This document shows positions 1 to 8,018 of a DNA stretch of 12,902 nucleotides, piece after piece. The first letter of the stretch is position 1; every line of letters starts with the position of its first letter. The translations under genes and the position numbers were made by a program. The notes below the pieces were generated by a model. It did not search any database and was not told where the DNA came from. It saw only the letters and a list, made by a program, of their open reading frames with translations. Origin of the DNA: Alphaproteobacteria bacterium (lineage in GTDB: Bacteria; Pseudomonadota; Alphaproteobacteria; Sphingomonadales; Sphingomonadaceae); the NCBI GenBank assembly GCA_028869975.1, contig JAGWQR010000147.1, positions 1 through 12,902 on the forward strand, given 5' to 3'.

Positions 1-1692
1 GAAATGACCGGGCAGCGCTACGGCGGCACGGAAATCGATATGCTGGCTGCTGCCCGTACAGTGCGACGGGGTCGCCCCGACATGCGCGCCCATCATCTCG
101 GGCGGGAAAAATTGGAGATAGGAATCGTGCATCGGCAGCCGGGATAGCGGATCGATGTTATCGCTGACCCAGACGCGGTGGGTGCGGCTGAGAATCCCGG
201 CGTCAATCCGACCGCCGCCGCCAGCGCAAGATTCGATCTCGACTTGGCTATGCTCCGCCCGTAGCCTGTCGATCAAAGCATAAACGGCATGTACCTGGGC
301 CTGATAGCACGCCCGGCCATCCGGCCGCCCGGCGGTTGTGAGATAACGGTTATGATCCCATTTGAGATAGGCGATCTGGTGCGCGCGCAGCAGCGCATCG
401 AGCGAGGCAAAGATATGGTCACTCACTTCCCGGTTCGTCATATCGAGCACCAACTGGTTGCGCGCGGTGAGTAATGGCCGCCCCGCAATCCGGAGCGCCC
501 AGTCGGGGTGTGCGCGGAACAGATCGCTGTCGGGATTGACCATTTCGGGCTCGACCCACAGGCCAAACTCCATGCCCTTGCTGGTGACATGATCGATCAG
601 GGGGCCGAGGCCGTCCCGGAATTTTTGGTGGTCGGGCCACCAGTCACCCAGGGCCTTTGTGTCATCATCGCGCCCGCTGAACCAGCCATCGTCGAGCACG
701 AAGCGCTCGATCCCGACCGCCGCTGCGGCATCGGCAAGCTCTTTCAGCGCGCTCAGATCATGGTTGAAATAAAAGCCCTCCCAGGTGTTGAGAATGACCG
801 GGCGCGGGCGCATTTTGCCGCCGGGCCAGGTGGCGCGCGTGCGGATGCTGGCGTGAAAATTGCGCGCGATGCCATCACGGCCTGTGGTTGAACAGGTGGC
901 GAGGAGTTGCGGCGTCTCCAGCGTCTCGCCAGGAGCAAGGATGATTTCGCCCGGGGCGAGCCAGGCCCCAAGCTGCCACAACCGCAGGCCCTCATCGGGT
1001 GTATCGATCGTCTGAGCGCTATTGCCGCTCCAGGCGAGCTGCGCGCCATAGACGGTGCCGCCATGATCGGTGCTGCCGGGCATCAGCACCAGCGCGCCGG
1101 GGAAATCGGCGTGCGAGGTGATCCCGTAACGGTTCTCGCGCCGCCAGAGGCTGCTACCGAGCGGCTCCACCTGCTCCTGAAATTCGGCGCTGTGGCGGCC
1201 ACTATACGAGAGTACCGACGCCGCATCGGCGGGCAGCGGCAGCGTAGCCGCCGCGAGCCAGTGCACCTCAAGCGGGGCGTCGCCGGTGTTTGTCAGGCTT
1301 GTCGAGAGAGTGAGCACATCACTCGCCGGATCAAGCGCGAAGCTCAGCCGTGCCTCGATATGCGCAACATCATCTGTCAGGATGAAGCGGATGGTCTGGC
1401 CATCGCGCTCCCAGGCGCACCGCGTCACACTCTGTGCAAAATCCGTGCCCGCACGGTGCGCAAGCAGGGCCGTTTGCCCATACCAGCCGACCCCGAATGT
1501 GGGGAAGATCGACAGCGGCACATCTTCATCGAGCGAGAAACTCGGCGACGTGCGCTTGCCATGCGCAGGCACTTCCGCTCTATCGCCCAGCCTTGGCCCC
1601 CAGTATCGCCACAGCGGCGCACCTCCATCGACTACCTCCCAGACGAGTGACTGGTTCCGCCCCTGGAGCGTAATGATCTCAGGCCGGGGCAT
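1..1692 (-). CDS. Alpha-galactosidase, GH36 family (3' end beyond window)
   Basis: Hydrolyses terminal alpha-1,6-galactosyl residues of melibiose- or raffinose-type sugars with retention, probably in the cytoplasm because no signal peptide is visible. The reading frame is open from the left edge to position 1692 (564 codons, no stop), so the last 150 or so residues of a usual 700-750 residue enzyme are missing. An N-terminal beta-sandwich (about 1-310) precedes the catalytic barrel. Visible motifs are PVILNTWEGFYF, LDDGWF (Asp 334/335), the nucleophile motif KWDHNR (Asp 446), CAGGGGR (Cys 489) and the acid/base motif WVSDN (Asp 511). The 65-residue spacing of the two catalytic Asp fits the family. 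ATG 1692 is chosen because GGATGG lies 5-8 bases upstream; ATG 1701 is the alternative. Either start lies inside the end of the transporter gene, so the two are translationally coupled. Galactoside specificity is inferred from family, not proven. Confidence 0.93.
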   Translation of the reverse strand, partial: MPRPEIITLQGRNQSLVWEVVDGGAPLWRYWGPRLGDRAEVPAHGKRTSPSFSLDEDVPLSIFPTFGVGWYGQTALLAHRAGTDFAQSVTRCAWERDGQTIRFILTDDVAHIEARLSFALDPASDVLTLSTSLTNTGDAPLEVHWLAAATLPLPADAASVLSYSGRHSAEFQEQVEPLGSSLWRRENRYGITSHADFPGALVLMPGSTDHGGTVYGAQLAWSGNSAQTIDTPDEGLRLWQLGAWLAPGEIILAPGETLETPQLLATCSTTGRDGIARNFHASIRTRATWPGGKMRPRPVILNTWEGFYFNHDLSALKELADAAAAVGIERFVLDDGWFSGRDDDTKALGDWWPDHQKFRDGLGPLIDHVTSKGMEFGLWVEPEMVNPDSDLFRAHPDWALRIAGRPLLTARNQLVLDMTNREVSDHIFASLDALLRAHQIAYLKWDHNRYLTTAGRPDGRACYQAQVHAVYALIDRLRAEHSQVEIESCAGGGGRIDAGILSRTHRVWVSDNIDPLSRLPMHDSYLQFFPPEMMGAHVGATPSHCTGSSQHIDFRAAVALPGHF

Positions 1693-3010
1693 GGCTGCCA
1701 TCCAGCACGGCTGGCGTATCAACCCGCACACGCGAGACCGACAGCGCCGCGAACAGCATCAGCACCCCCGACAGCATGAACACATGGCGCGGATCGCCCC
1801 CGAGTAGCGGCTCATAAATGAAGCGCATCGTCCCTGCATAAACCAGCATCGGCGCGCAGATCATCACATTGAACAGGCCCATATAGACACCGGTGCGCTC
1901 GGGCGGGATCGAATTGGCGAGCACGATATAGGGGTTGCCCATGATGCTCGCCCAGCCCAGACCGAGGCCGATGGCGGGCACCGCCAGCGCCCAGGGCGAA
2001 CTGATCTGCGGCATCAGCATGAACGCACCTGCCATCACCACCAGACAAACGGCATGGAGCCGCGCCGCGCCGAATTTGCGCGCAATCGCCGGCATCATGA
2101 ACGCGGTGATGAAGGCAACAAAGTTATAGAAGGCGCCAACCTTGCCATAGAGCAGCTGCGCATTCTGGAATGCGACCGACTGGTTGTCAGCAGTATGATA
2201 CACGGCGCGCGCCACCACATTATTGGCATAGCCCCACAGCCCGCACATTGCATACCATTGGAACAGGCTCATCCACGCCATGGTGCGCATCGCGCGCGGC
2301 ATGTCCTTGACCGCGCCGAAAATCTCGCCAAAGGTCGCGCCCACCGATTTGGGCAGCGCGTCGATCCGCGCTTTCTCTTCGGCGCTGAGCGGCAGTTCGG
2401 GCACCCGCAGCACCGACCACAGGATCGTTGCCATCGAGAGCACAGCCCCGATCCAGAACGACACGAGCACGAACGGCGGAATGCTGCCGCGCGCGCCGCT
2501 GGTCTGGCTGAGGCCGAGCCCAACAAGGATAGAGGGACTCAGATAAGCCAGCGTCTGCGCCAGGCCGGTAAAGGCACTCTGGCTGAGGAAGCCGATCCCG
2601 CGCTGCTCCGCCTCCAGCCGGTCATTCACATAGGCGCGGTAGGGCTCCATCGTCACATTGTTGCCCAGATCGAGCAGGAACATCAGCGCGAACGCCATCC
2701 ACACCGCGCGCGACAGCGGCATCAGGAACAGGCCCGCCATGCACATCACCGCACCGATCAGGAAATAGGGCGTGCGCCGCCCCCATTTGCCGCCGGTGCG
2801 ATCGCTCATCACGCCGATCACTGGCTGCACGATCAGGCCGGTCAGCGGCCCCGCAATCCCCAGCCAGGAGAAATCCGCCTCTTTGGCGCCGAGATAACCC
2901 CAGATCGGCGACATATTCGCCTGTTGTAGCCCAAAGCTGAATTGCAGCCCGAGAAAGCCCAGATTCATCTGGAGAATTTTTGACAGCGATAGGTGAGGCT
3001 TTGCACTCAT
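1679..3010 (-). CDS. MFS sugar transporter (GPH/SUT-like, sugar:cation symporter)
   Basis: Inner-membrane major facilitator of 443 residues with about 12 hydrophobic segments. The loop between helices 2 and 3 carries the MFS signature SDRTGGKWGRR (residues 69-79), close to the RWGRR loop of sucrose/maltose-type transporters. It probably imports a disaccharide or oligosaccharide with a cation. Because the next gene is a GH36 alpha-galactosidase whose start overlaps its end, an alpha-galactoside is the likeliest substrate (inference); sucrose or maltose are alternatives. The frame also allows a TTG start at 3028, but ATG 3010 has a good ribosome site (GGAGAG, 5-base spacing) and is preferred. 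A repressor-like palindrome and a possible promoter lie 40-70 bases upstream. Confidence 0.88.
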   Translation of the reverse strand: MSAKPHLSLSKILQMNLGFLGLQFSFGLQQANMSPIWGYLGAKEADFSWLGIAGPLTGLIVQPVIGVMSDRTGGKWGRRTPYFLIGAVMCMAGLFLMPLSRAVWMAFALMFLLDLGNNVTMEPYRAYVNDRLEAEQRGIGFLSQSAFTGLAQTLAYLSPSILVGLGLSQTSGARGSIPPFVLVSFWIGAVLSMATILWSVLRVPELPLSAEEKARIDALPKSVGATFGEIFGAVKDMPRAMRTMAWMSLFQWYAMCGLWGYANNVVARAVYHTADNQSVAFQNAQLLYGKVGAFYNFVAFITAFMMPAIARKFGAARLHAVCLVVMAGAFMLMPQISSPWALAVPAIGLGLGWASIMGNPYIVLANSIPPERTGVYMGLFNVMICAPMLVYAGTMRFIYEPLLGGDPRHVFMLSGVLMLFAALSVSRVRVDTPAVLDGSHAPA

Positions 3011-3015
3011 GATAG

Positions 3016-3021
3016 CTCTCC
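3016..3021 (-). promoter_or_regulatory. Ribosome binding site deciding the transporter start
   Basis: GGAGAG on the minus strand, five bases before ATG 3010. It decides between this ATG and the TTG at 3028, which has no such site in front of it. Confidence 0.7.
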
Positions 3022-3047
3022 GCAGCAATTATATTATTAATTTACGC

Positions 3048-3076
3048 TAAATAGAGCCAATGCAATCGTTTGTAAA
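3048..3076 (-). promoter_or_regulatory. Possible sigma-70-type promoter of the sugar operon
   Basis: On the minus strand, TTTACA (3071-3076, five of six matches to TTGACA) is followed after 17 bases by TATTTA (3048-3053, three of six to TATAAT). The position, about 40 bases before the transporter ATG, suits a promoter, and the LacI-like palindrome overlaps its -35 and spacer. The -10 match is weak, so this is tentative. Confidence 0.35.
3061..3074. promoter_or_regulatory. LacI/GalR-type operator-like palindrome
   Basis: TGCAATCGTTTGTA has two 7-base halves matching in 5 of 7 positions around a central CG, the usual form of LacI/GalR-family operators. It lies in the 113-bp gap before the sugar transporter and overlaps the proposed -35 element, where a repressor would block transcription. 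No LacI-family gene is in the window; the regulator would have to lie elsewhere, perhaps past the left edge. Confidence 0.45.
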
Positions 3077-3123
3077 GATCCCGCGCACGCACCAGATCCA
3101 GTCACTGATGTCGCGACCTTTCG

Positions 3124-5472
3124 TTAAGCCACCTGGCGTTGTGTGTCGTTCACGCCCAGCAGCTTGCGGGCTTCGGCGGCAGGCATCGGGCGACCAAACA
3201 GATAGCCCTGGATTTTGCGGCAGCCGAGCGCGTTAATCATCGCACATTCATCATCGGTTTCCACGCCTTCGGCGGTGGTGGACATGCCCAGGCTTTCGGC
3301 CAGCGCGACGACCGCGCGAATAATCGCAATACATTCAGCGAGATTGCGCGATGCACCCTGTACAAACGAACGGTCTACCTTGATTGTGCTGAATTTGGTT
3401 TTTGAGAGATATCCGAGCGAAGAATAACCGGTACCGAAGTCATCGAGCGCCAACCGCACACCGAGCGCCAGAATTTTCTCCAGCGTCTGCACTGCATTGG
3501 TGCCCTCGTTCATGAAAACACTCTCGGTCACTTCGAGTTCCAGCCGCTGCGGCGGCAGTCCGGATTGAGAGAGCGCGGAAACCACCGTGTTGACAAAGTT
3601 CATGTGGGTAAGCTGTTCCGCAGAGACATTAACCGCAATCCGCACGCGGCTTGGCCATTGCGCGGCTTCCATGCAGGCGGTGCGCAAAGCCCATTCGCCA
3701 ATACCTGTAATGAGCCGGGCATCCTCGGCAATCGGGATGAATTTTGCCGGGGATACCACCCCCAGTTCCGCATTCGTCCAGCGCAACAGTGCCTCAAAAC
3801 TTTCGACATTGCCGGTCTTTGCATTGACAACTGGTTGATAGTGGAGCGAAAATTCCTGTAGTTCGAGCGCCTTACGCAGCGCCAGTTCAAGGACGCGCCG
3901 TTCCTCGGCTTCGGCGTGGTGCTGCGACTCGAATGCACGCACGACATTACCACCGGCATCTTTTGATTTATACAGCGCCAGATCGGCGGCGCGCACCAGC
4001 ATCTCCACCGAACGCCCGTCGCGCAGGCCGACGGCGGTGCCGACGCTGCACCCGATGAACAGGGTAAGCTGGTCTATTTCATACTGCGCCGACAGCGTCT
4101 CGATCACTTTCTCACCCAACCTGGTAAGATAGGCCGGGTCACGTAAATCCTTGACCACGATTGCGAATTCATCACCCCCCAGTCGTCCGCACAGCTCGTT
4201 GGCAGTCATAATGCTGCTCAGACGTCCGGCAACTTCAGTCAGCAATTTGTCACCAATCGGGTGGCCCACGGTATCATTGACCGCCTTGAAGCGATCCAGA
4301 TCAAGCATTATGAAGCCGCAACGGCCATTCCAGCGCTTGGCCTCGTTCATGGCCTGCGCAAGCGATTCGTTGACTTGAAGGCGGTTGGGCAACCCAGTCA
4401 GTGTATCAAAGCTTGCCATGCGGTTGATCTTGGCCGCCGTGCGCTGCTGGTGACTGACATCGGACCCGACTCCGCGAAAGCCCTGAAAAACACCGCGCTC
4501 ATCAAAACGCGGGCTGGCGGAAAGCTCCCACCAGAATTCCTGATCGTTGACAATAACCGGCACGATCAGATCAGAAAAGGCCTCGCGATTACGCAACTTG
4601 CCCGAGAGTTCCCTCAGACTCGCCGAAAAATTGCCGGCTTCCCAGGTCGGGCCGGCAAGAATCTGGAGCAGGGGCTTCGATTCCAGTGCGTCCGGATCGA
4701 CACCCAGAAGATGAGCAAAGCGCGGTGAAACATGGGTCAGACAGCGCGTAGCGTCGGTGGCCCACATCCAGTCGCCGCCCTCGTCCTCATATTCACGCAG
4801 CAGCATCGAGACGACGGCGGTTTTTTCATGCAAGTCCTGCGACGCATATTTGTGCTCTATAAAGTCACGCCCGGTGCGCATCACCACCAAGATAAGCAGA
4901 AGCGTAAACCCTACTGTAATGAGCGCAGTCAATGTCTCATGGAGCTGGAACATTGCTGCGCCGAGCCCGCCCCCCATCATGATGATGACCGCAGAGGTTG
5001 CAATCGGGATTGCGGATTGGGCAAAGGCCGCGCCCCCCATCATGACCGCAAACACTGCCCACAATGGCAGCAACTGATCGGTATTGCCCTGATGGACGAG
5101 CATGAGTGGCAGGCCACCCCAGATCGCTCCCCACACGATCGATGTGTAGGTTTCAATATGCAAAGCGGCGCTGGTGATACTCGAAAGCATCAGCTTCTGG
5201 CGTTTGCGCGAAATATATTCCCGCCCGATACTGAAAACGAGCAATACGCCAAGCCATCCGTAAAGCTTCGGATGCGGTATCGAATTATAATAGGTCACGA
5301 ACAGAACCCAGATGGACATGATACTGAGCGATGTACGAATCAGTCCATAGCAATGATAGGCATCAAGTTGTGCTGCCCTGACTTCGCCCCAGCCCGTCAA
5401 TTTGGGATCGGTAAGGCCAAGGACAGCAAGCCAGCTCAGCTCGGTTTCGGAGGGGGGGGCAGCGTTACTCAT
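3124..5472 (-). CDS. Membrane PAS-GGDEF-EAL protein (c-di-GMP synthase/phosphodiesterase)
   Basis: Makes and/or degrades cyclic di-GMP at the inner membrane (782 residues). Residues about 46-198 form five or six membrane segments of no sensor class I can name. A PAS domain follows at about 230-340. The GGDEF domain (about 350-510) has an intact GGDEF at 432-436 and LDLDRFK at 390-396; where an RxxD inhibitory site would lie upstream it reads TANE, so product inhibition is probably absent. The EAL domain (about 525-775) has EALLRW (Glu 560), NVS (Asn 615), DDFGTGYSS (677-685), KVD (Lys 698), EGVE (735-738) and Gln 755, so the phosphodiesterase looks complete. Which activity dominates cannot be told. 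It starts 54 bp after the acyl-AMP ligase, probably in one transcript. ATG 5472 has only a distant GAGGAT upstream. Codons 5-7 hold a C8 run that could slip. Confidence 0.93.
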   Translation of the reverse strand: MSNAAPPSETELSWLAVLGLTDPKLTGWGEVRAAQLDAYHCYGLIRTSLSIMSIWVLFVTYYNSIPHPKLYGWLGVLLVFSIGREYISRKRQKLMLSSITSAALHIETYTSIVWGAIWGGLPLMLVHQGNTDQLLPLWAVFAVMMGGAAFAQSAIPIATSAVIIMMGGGLGAAMFQLHETLTALITVGFTLLLILVVMRTGRDFIEHKYASQDLHEKTAVVSMLLREYEDEGGDWMWATDATRCLTHVSPRFAHLLGVDPDALESKPLLQILAGPTWEAGNFSASLRELSGKLRNREAFSDLIVPVIVNDQEFWWELSASPRFDERGVFQGFRGVGSDVSHQQRTAAKINRMASFDTLTGLPNRLQVNESLAQAMNEAKRWNGRCGFIMLDLDRFKAVNDTVGHPIGDKLLTEVAGRLSSIMTANELCGRLGGDEFAIVVKDLRDPAYLTRLGEKVIETLSAQYEIDQLTLFIGCSVGTAVGLRDGRSVEMLVRAADLALYKSKDAGGNVVRAFESQHHAEAEERRVLELALRKALELQEFSLHYQPVVNAKTGNVESFEALLRWTNAELGVVSPAKFIPIAEDARLITGIGEWALRTACMEAAQWPSRVRIAVNVSAEQLTHMNFVNTVVSALSQSGLPPQRLELEVTESVFMNEGTNAVQTLEKILALGVRLALDDFGTGYSSLGYLSKTKFSTIKVDRSFVQGASRNLAECIAIIRAVVALAESLGMSTTAEGVETDDECAMINALGCRKIQGYLFGRPMPAAEARKLLGVNDTQRQVA
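5452..5459 (-). repeat. C8 homopolymer tract in codons 5-7 of the c-di-GMP gene
   Basis: Eight consecutive C on the coding strand (eight G as given) spanning Ala5-Pro6-Pro7. A one-base slip would shift the frame almost at the start of a 782-residue protein. It could be a contingency tract or simply a chance Pro-Pro encoding. Confidence 0.9.
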
Positions 5473-5526
5473 GTACGCTGCTTATCTATCCTCAAATTCT
5501 TATTAATTCGTAATCATCCGTAAAAA

Positions 5527-7266
5527 TTATGCGGCGATAGCATAGGGCTGGATTTCTCCTGAAAGATAAAGATTGCGCGCTTTTGCGCGGCTCAGCTTGC
5601 CCGATGAGGTACGCGGCAGCGTACGCGGCGGAATCAGTTCAACAATGCATTGCATCCCCGTGATCGCGCGCACTTTCTCGCGAATCGCTTCGTGCAGGCG
5701 CGCGCGCTCTGTCGGATCAGTGGTGCGGCAATGCACCAGCACCGCAGGTGTTTCTTCGCCCGCCGCCGTCGTGATCGCGAAGGCGGCGATATCGCCTGCC
5801 TTGAACCCGGGGAGCTGCTCGACCGCCCATTCAATATCCTGCGGCCAGTGGTTCTTGCCATTGATGATAATCATGTCCTTGACGCGGCCAACGATGTAGA
5901 GATATCCCTTGGAGAGATAACCCATGTCGCCGGTATCGAGCCAACCGTCTTTCAAGCAGGCCGCCGTGGACACTTCATCGCGATAATAACTGTGCATGAT
6001 CGACGGGCCTGAAGCCCAGACCTTGCCGATGCCCTGCTCCTCGCACAGGCTGCCATCCTCGCGCCGGATTTCGACCTTCATGTCACGCACAGGTTTGCCG
6101 CAGTTGACGATAGCGCGGTAGCGCTTGGGCTGGTCAGCGGGCGCGGGTTCGCCCGAAAGCTCGGTTTCCTCGACCAGTTCGACATTGATCCCCTCACCTG
6201 GCGGCATGATCGAGACGGCGAGCGTCGCCTCCGCCAGTCCGTAGCTGGGCAGGAAAGCGCGCGGATCAAACCCCGCCTGCGCATAGGCATCGACAAACGC
6301 CTGCATCACATCGGGTCGAATCATGTCGGCACCGTTGCCCGCGAGCCGCCAGCGCGAAAGATCGAACCGGTGCGCCGCATCAAGCTGACTAGAAACGCGC
6401 CGCGCGCAAATATCATAGCCGAAGGTTGGCGAGTAGCTGATCGTGGTGCCCGTGTTGCGCGTAATCAGATCAAGCCAGGCAAGCGGCCGACGCGCGAAAT
6501 GCTCGGTACGCAGATAGTCCGCTGACACCTGATTCGCGACCGGCGAGAGCAGACAGCCGACCAGCCCCATGTCATGATACCAGTGCAGCCAGGAGATGCA
6601 GCGATCACTTTCCACCACTTCCATACCATGGCTATGCGCGGCGAGGTTATTCAAGAGCGCCTCATGCGTCACCGCCACGCCATGCGGGAAGCGGGTCGAG
6701 CCGGAAGAATATTGCAGATAGGCAATCGCCTGACTGTTGGCTTCGGGCAGCGCCGCTTTGGGTGCGGGCCGCGCCGCGAAGCTCTCCCAATCCAAGGCCG
6801 TCACGCCACAGCTTTCAGCCGCCGCACACGCCATATCTGCAATTTCCTGCGGGAAAAGCAGCAGCGCGGGGTCGGCGCTCTTCATCTGGACGCTGAGCTG
6901 GTCAACATAGCTTTCCTTGCCGCCGAACGAGGTTGGCAGCGGCAGCGGCACGGGCCACGCCCCGGCATAGATGCAGCCAAAGAACAACGCGGCAAACTCC
7001 ATGCCGGTCTCGGCGATGAGTGCCACCCGATCCCCCGGAACCATTCCGGCATCGATCAGGCGATAGGCCGCTTCCAACGCCGATTCACGCAATTCCGCAT
7101 AGGGCAGTGCCCGTGCGAGATTGCCGCGCGCATCATGGAAATTGAGCCCGCGCGCGCCCTGTGCCGCATAATCAAGCGCCTCACCCAGCGTGGCGAAATC
7201 GGCAAAGCGGCGCGTCAGCGTATCATGCGTTGGCGTAGCGGTGGGCGTGGAAACGGACTGTAACAT
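5527..7266 (-). CDS. Fatty acyl-AMP ligase (FAAL, adenylate-forming family)
   Basis: Activates a fatty acid with ATP to acyl-AMP; family members usually pass it to an acyl carrier protein rather than CoA. The 579-residue protein has the ANL-fold motifs in order: YLQYSSGSTRFPHG (183-196, ATP loop, with His where acyl-CoA synthetases usually have Lys), SYGLAEATL (341-349), TGDMGYL (445-451), GRVKDMIIINGKNHWPQDIE (460-479) and the C-terminal catalytic Lys in TSSGK (Lys 557). VNCGKP and the NHWPQDIE form are typical of FAALs rather than CoA ligases. The open frame extends to 7371, but ATG 7266 is chosen because the extra 35 residues look non-coding and would run into recX; an AAGGG lies 12 bases upstream. 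No carrier protein, polyketide or peptide synthase is within view, so the acyl acceptor is unknown. The c-di-GMP enzyme follows 54 bp downstream. Confidence 0.9.
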   Translation of the reverse strand: MLQSVSTPTATPTHDTLTRRFADFATLGEALDYAAQGARGLNFHDARGNLARALPYAELRESALEAAYRLIDAGMVPGDRVALIAETGMEFAALFFGCIYAGAWPVPLPLPTSFGGKESYVDQLSVQMKSADPALLLFPQEIADMACAAAESCGVTALDWESFAARPAPKAALPEANSQAIAYLQYSSGSTRFPHGVAVTHEALLNNLAAHSHGMEVVESDRCISWLHWYHDMGLVGCLLSPVANQVSADYLRTEHFARRPLAWLDLITRNTGTTISYSPTFGYDICARRVSSQLDAAHRFDLSRWRLAGNGADMIRPDVMQAFVDAYAQAGFDPRAFLPSYGLAEATLAVSIMPPGEGINVELVEETELSGEPAPADQPKRYRAIVNCGKPVRDMKVEIRREDGSLCEEQGIGKVWASGPSIMHSYYRDEVSTAACLKDGWLDTGDMGYLSKGYLYIVGRVKDMIIINGKNHWPQDIEWAVEQLPGFKAGDIAAFAITTAAGEETPAVLVHCRTTDPTERARLHEAIREKVRAITGMQCIVELIPPRTLPRTSSGKLSRAKARNLYLSGEIQPYAIAA

Positions 7267-7336
7267 AAGCAGGCGCAACCCTTGGAAATTAACTATTGAT
7301 TGGCCGTTTGCGCATGACTGTGGCACAAACAAGGCG
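7267..7336. promoter_or_regulatory. Divergent promoter region, acyl-AMP ligase / recX
   Basis: Seventy bases separate the two divergently read starts and must hold or overlap both promoters. I see no GTTC-N7-GTTC LexA site of the alphaproteobacterial type, so SOS control of recX is not supported here. Confidence 0.4.
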
Positions 7337-7843
7337 ATGAGGCCGATCCGCGACAAAACGCAAAAACCCATCGATGAAGCGATTCTCGAACGCCTCGCGC
7401 TGCGCTATGTCGAGCGCTACGCCACGACAGCTGCACGATTGCACACCTATCTTGCCCGAAAGGCCTATGGCCGCGCCGCGCCGGATGACATCGCTGTTTG
7501 GGCTGACCGACTCAGTGCCAAAATGGTGGATCTGGGTTATGTGAATGATGCACAGTTTGCCGAAATGCGCGCGCGGTCATTGTCACGGCGCGGCTATGGC
7601 GCACGACGGGTGAAGGATGCGCTGCGCCATGCCGGGATCGGAGACGATGACGCCGGCGCAGCCATCACACGCCTTGAAATCACAGCCGATGAGACTGCGC
7701 AGCATTATGCACAGCGCAAGAAAATCGGCCCTTATTCCCAAAAACCGCCAACGTCAGAGAATCGGAAAAAAGCGCTCGCTCAGTTGCTACGCGCAGGTCA
7801 TGATCTTGCAATAGCCCACGCAGTGCTGGCGTCGTGGCGATAA
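7337..7843 (+). CDS. recX: Regulatory protein RecX
   Basis: RecX binds RecA filaments and limits recombinase activity in the cytoplasm. The 168-residue, strongly helical protein has the family's repeated three-helix pattern: LALRYVERYATTAARLHTYL near the N-terminus, then LGYVNDAQFAEMRARS and SRRGYGARRVKDALRHAGI, the part closest to known RecX proteins. Length fits the family (about 150-200). The open frame begins at 7190, but those 49 extra codons lie over the start of the divergent ligase gene and do not look like RecX; ATG 7337, with AAGGCG directly in front, is preferred. recA is not adjacent, unlike in many bacteria. The C-terminal third is more divergent. Confidence 0.88.
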   Translation: MRPIRDKTQKPIDEAILERLALRYVERYATTAARLHTYLARKAYGRAAPDDIAVWADRLSAKMVDLGYVNDAQFAEMRARSLSRRGYGARRVKDALRHAGIGDDDAGAAITRLEITADETAQHYAQRKKIGPYSQKPPTSENRKKALAQLLRAGHDLAIAHAVLASWR

Positions 7844-7895
7844 CACAGCGCGTTAAGCCTGTTTTACAATGATATTTAGCAGAATTTAAGAAAAT

Positions 7896-7907
7896 GTCTG
7901 TTCAGAC
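7896..7907. promoter_or_regulatory. Small palindrome GTCTG-TT-CAGAC
   Basis: Perfect 5-base arms around TT, 112 bases before the cold-shock start. It could be a regulator site or a chance match; too short to decide. Confidence 0.3.
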
Positions 7908-7954
7908 GTGACCTTTGATGTTAGCAACGAGATGTAAATTTTTGTAATGTACAC

Positions 7955-7970
7955 GCACAGTTAGCTGTGC
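7955..7970. promoter_or_regulatory. Hairpin GCACAG-TTAG-CTGTGC in the cold-shock leader
   Basis: Perfect 6-base stem with a four-base loop, 48 bases before the cold-shock start codon. If transcribed it would form a small 5' UTR hairpin. There is no U-run after it, so it is not a terminator. As DNA it could be a regulator site. Confidence 0.4.
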
Positions 7971-8018
7971 CTCATGCGTAAAATTATCGATTAAGTTGGA
8001 ATAGGCTGGTGACGCCAT

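Larger units (their letters stand above)
7844..8018 (+). promoter_or_regulatory. AT-rich leader/promoter region of the cold-shock operon
   Basis: The 175-bp gap is clearly richer in A and T than the genes beside it and is likely to hold the cold-shock gene's promoter and 5' leader. It contains two perfect small palindromes (listed separately). I could not fix a -35/-10 pair with proper spacing. No recX terminator is evident, so readthrough from recX is possible. Confidence 0.5.

Noticed and set aside
7267..7336. SOS (LexA) box upstream of recX
   Set aside because: No GTTC-N7-GTTC or close variant is present between the divergent starts.
7267..7371. 35-residue N-terminal extension of the acyl-AMP ligase, and the matching 49-residue extension of recX from 7190
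   Set aside because: The two extensions overlap each other on opposite strands and resemble neither family; internal ATGs at 7266 and 7337 give normal protein lengths.
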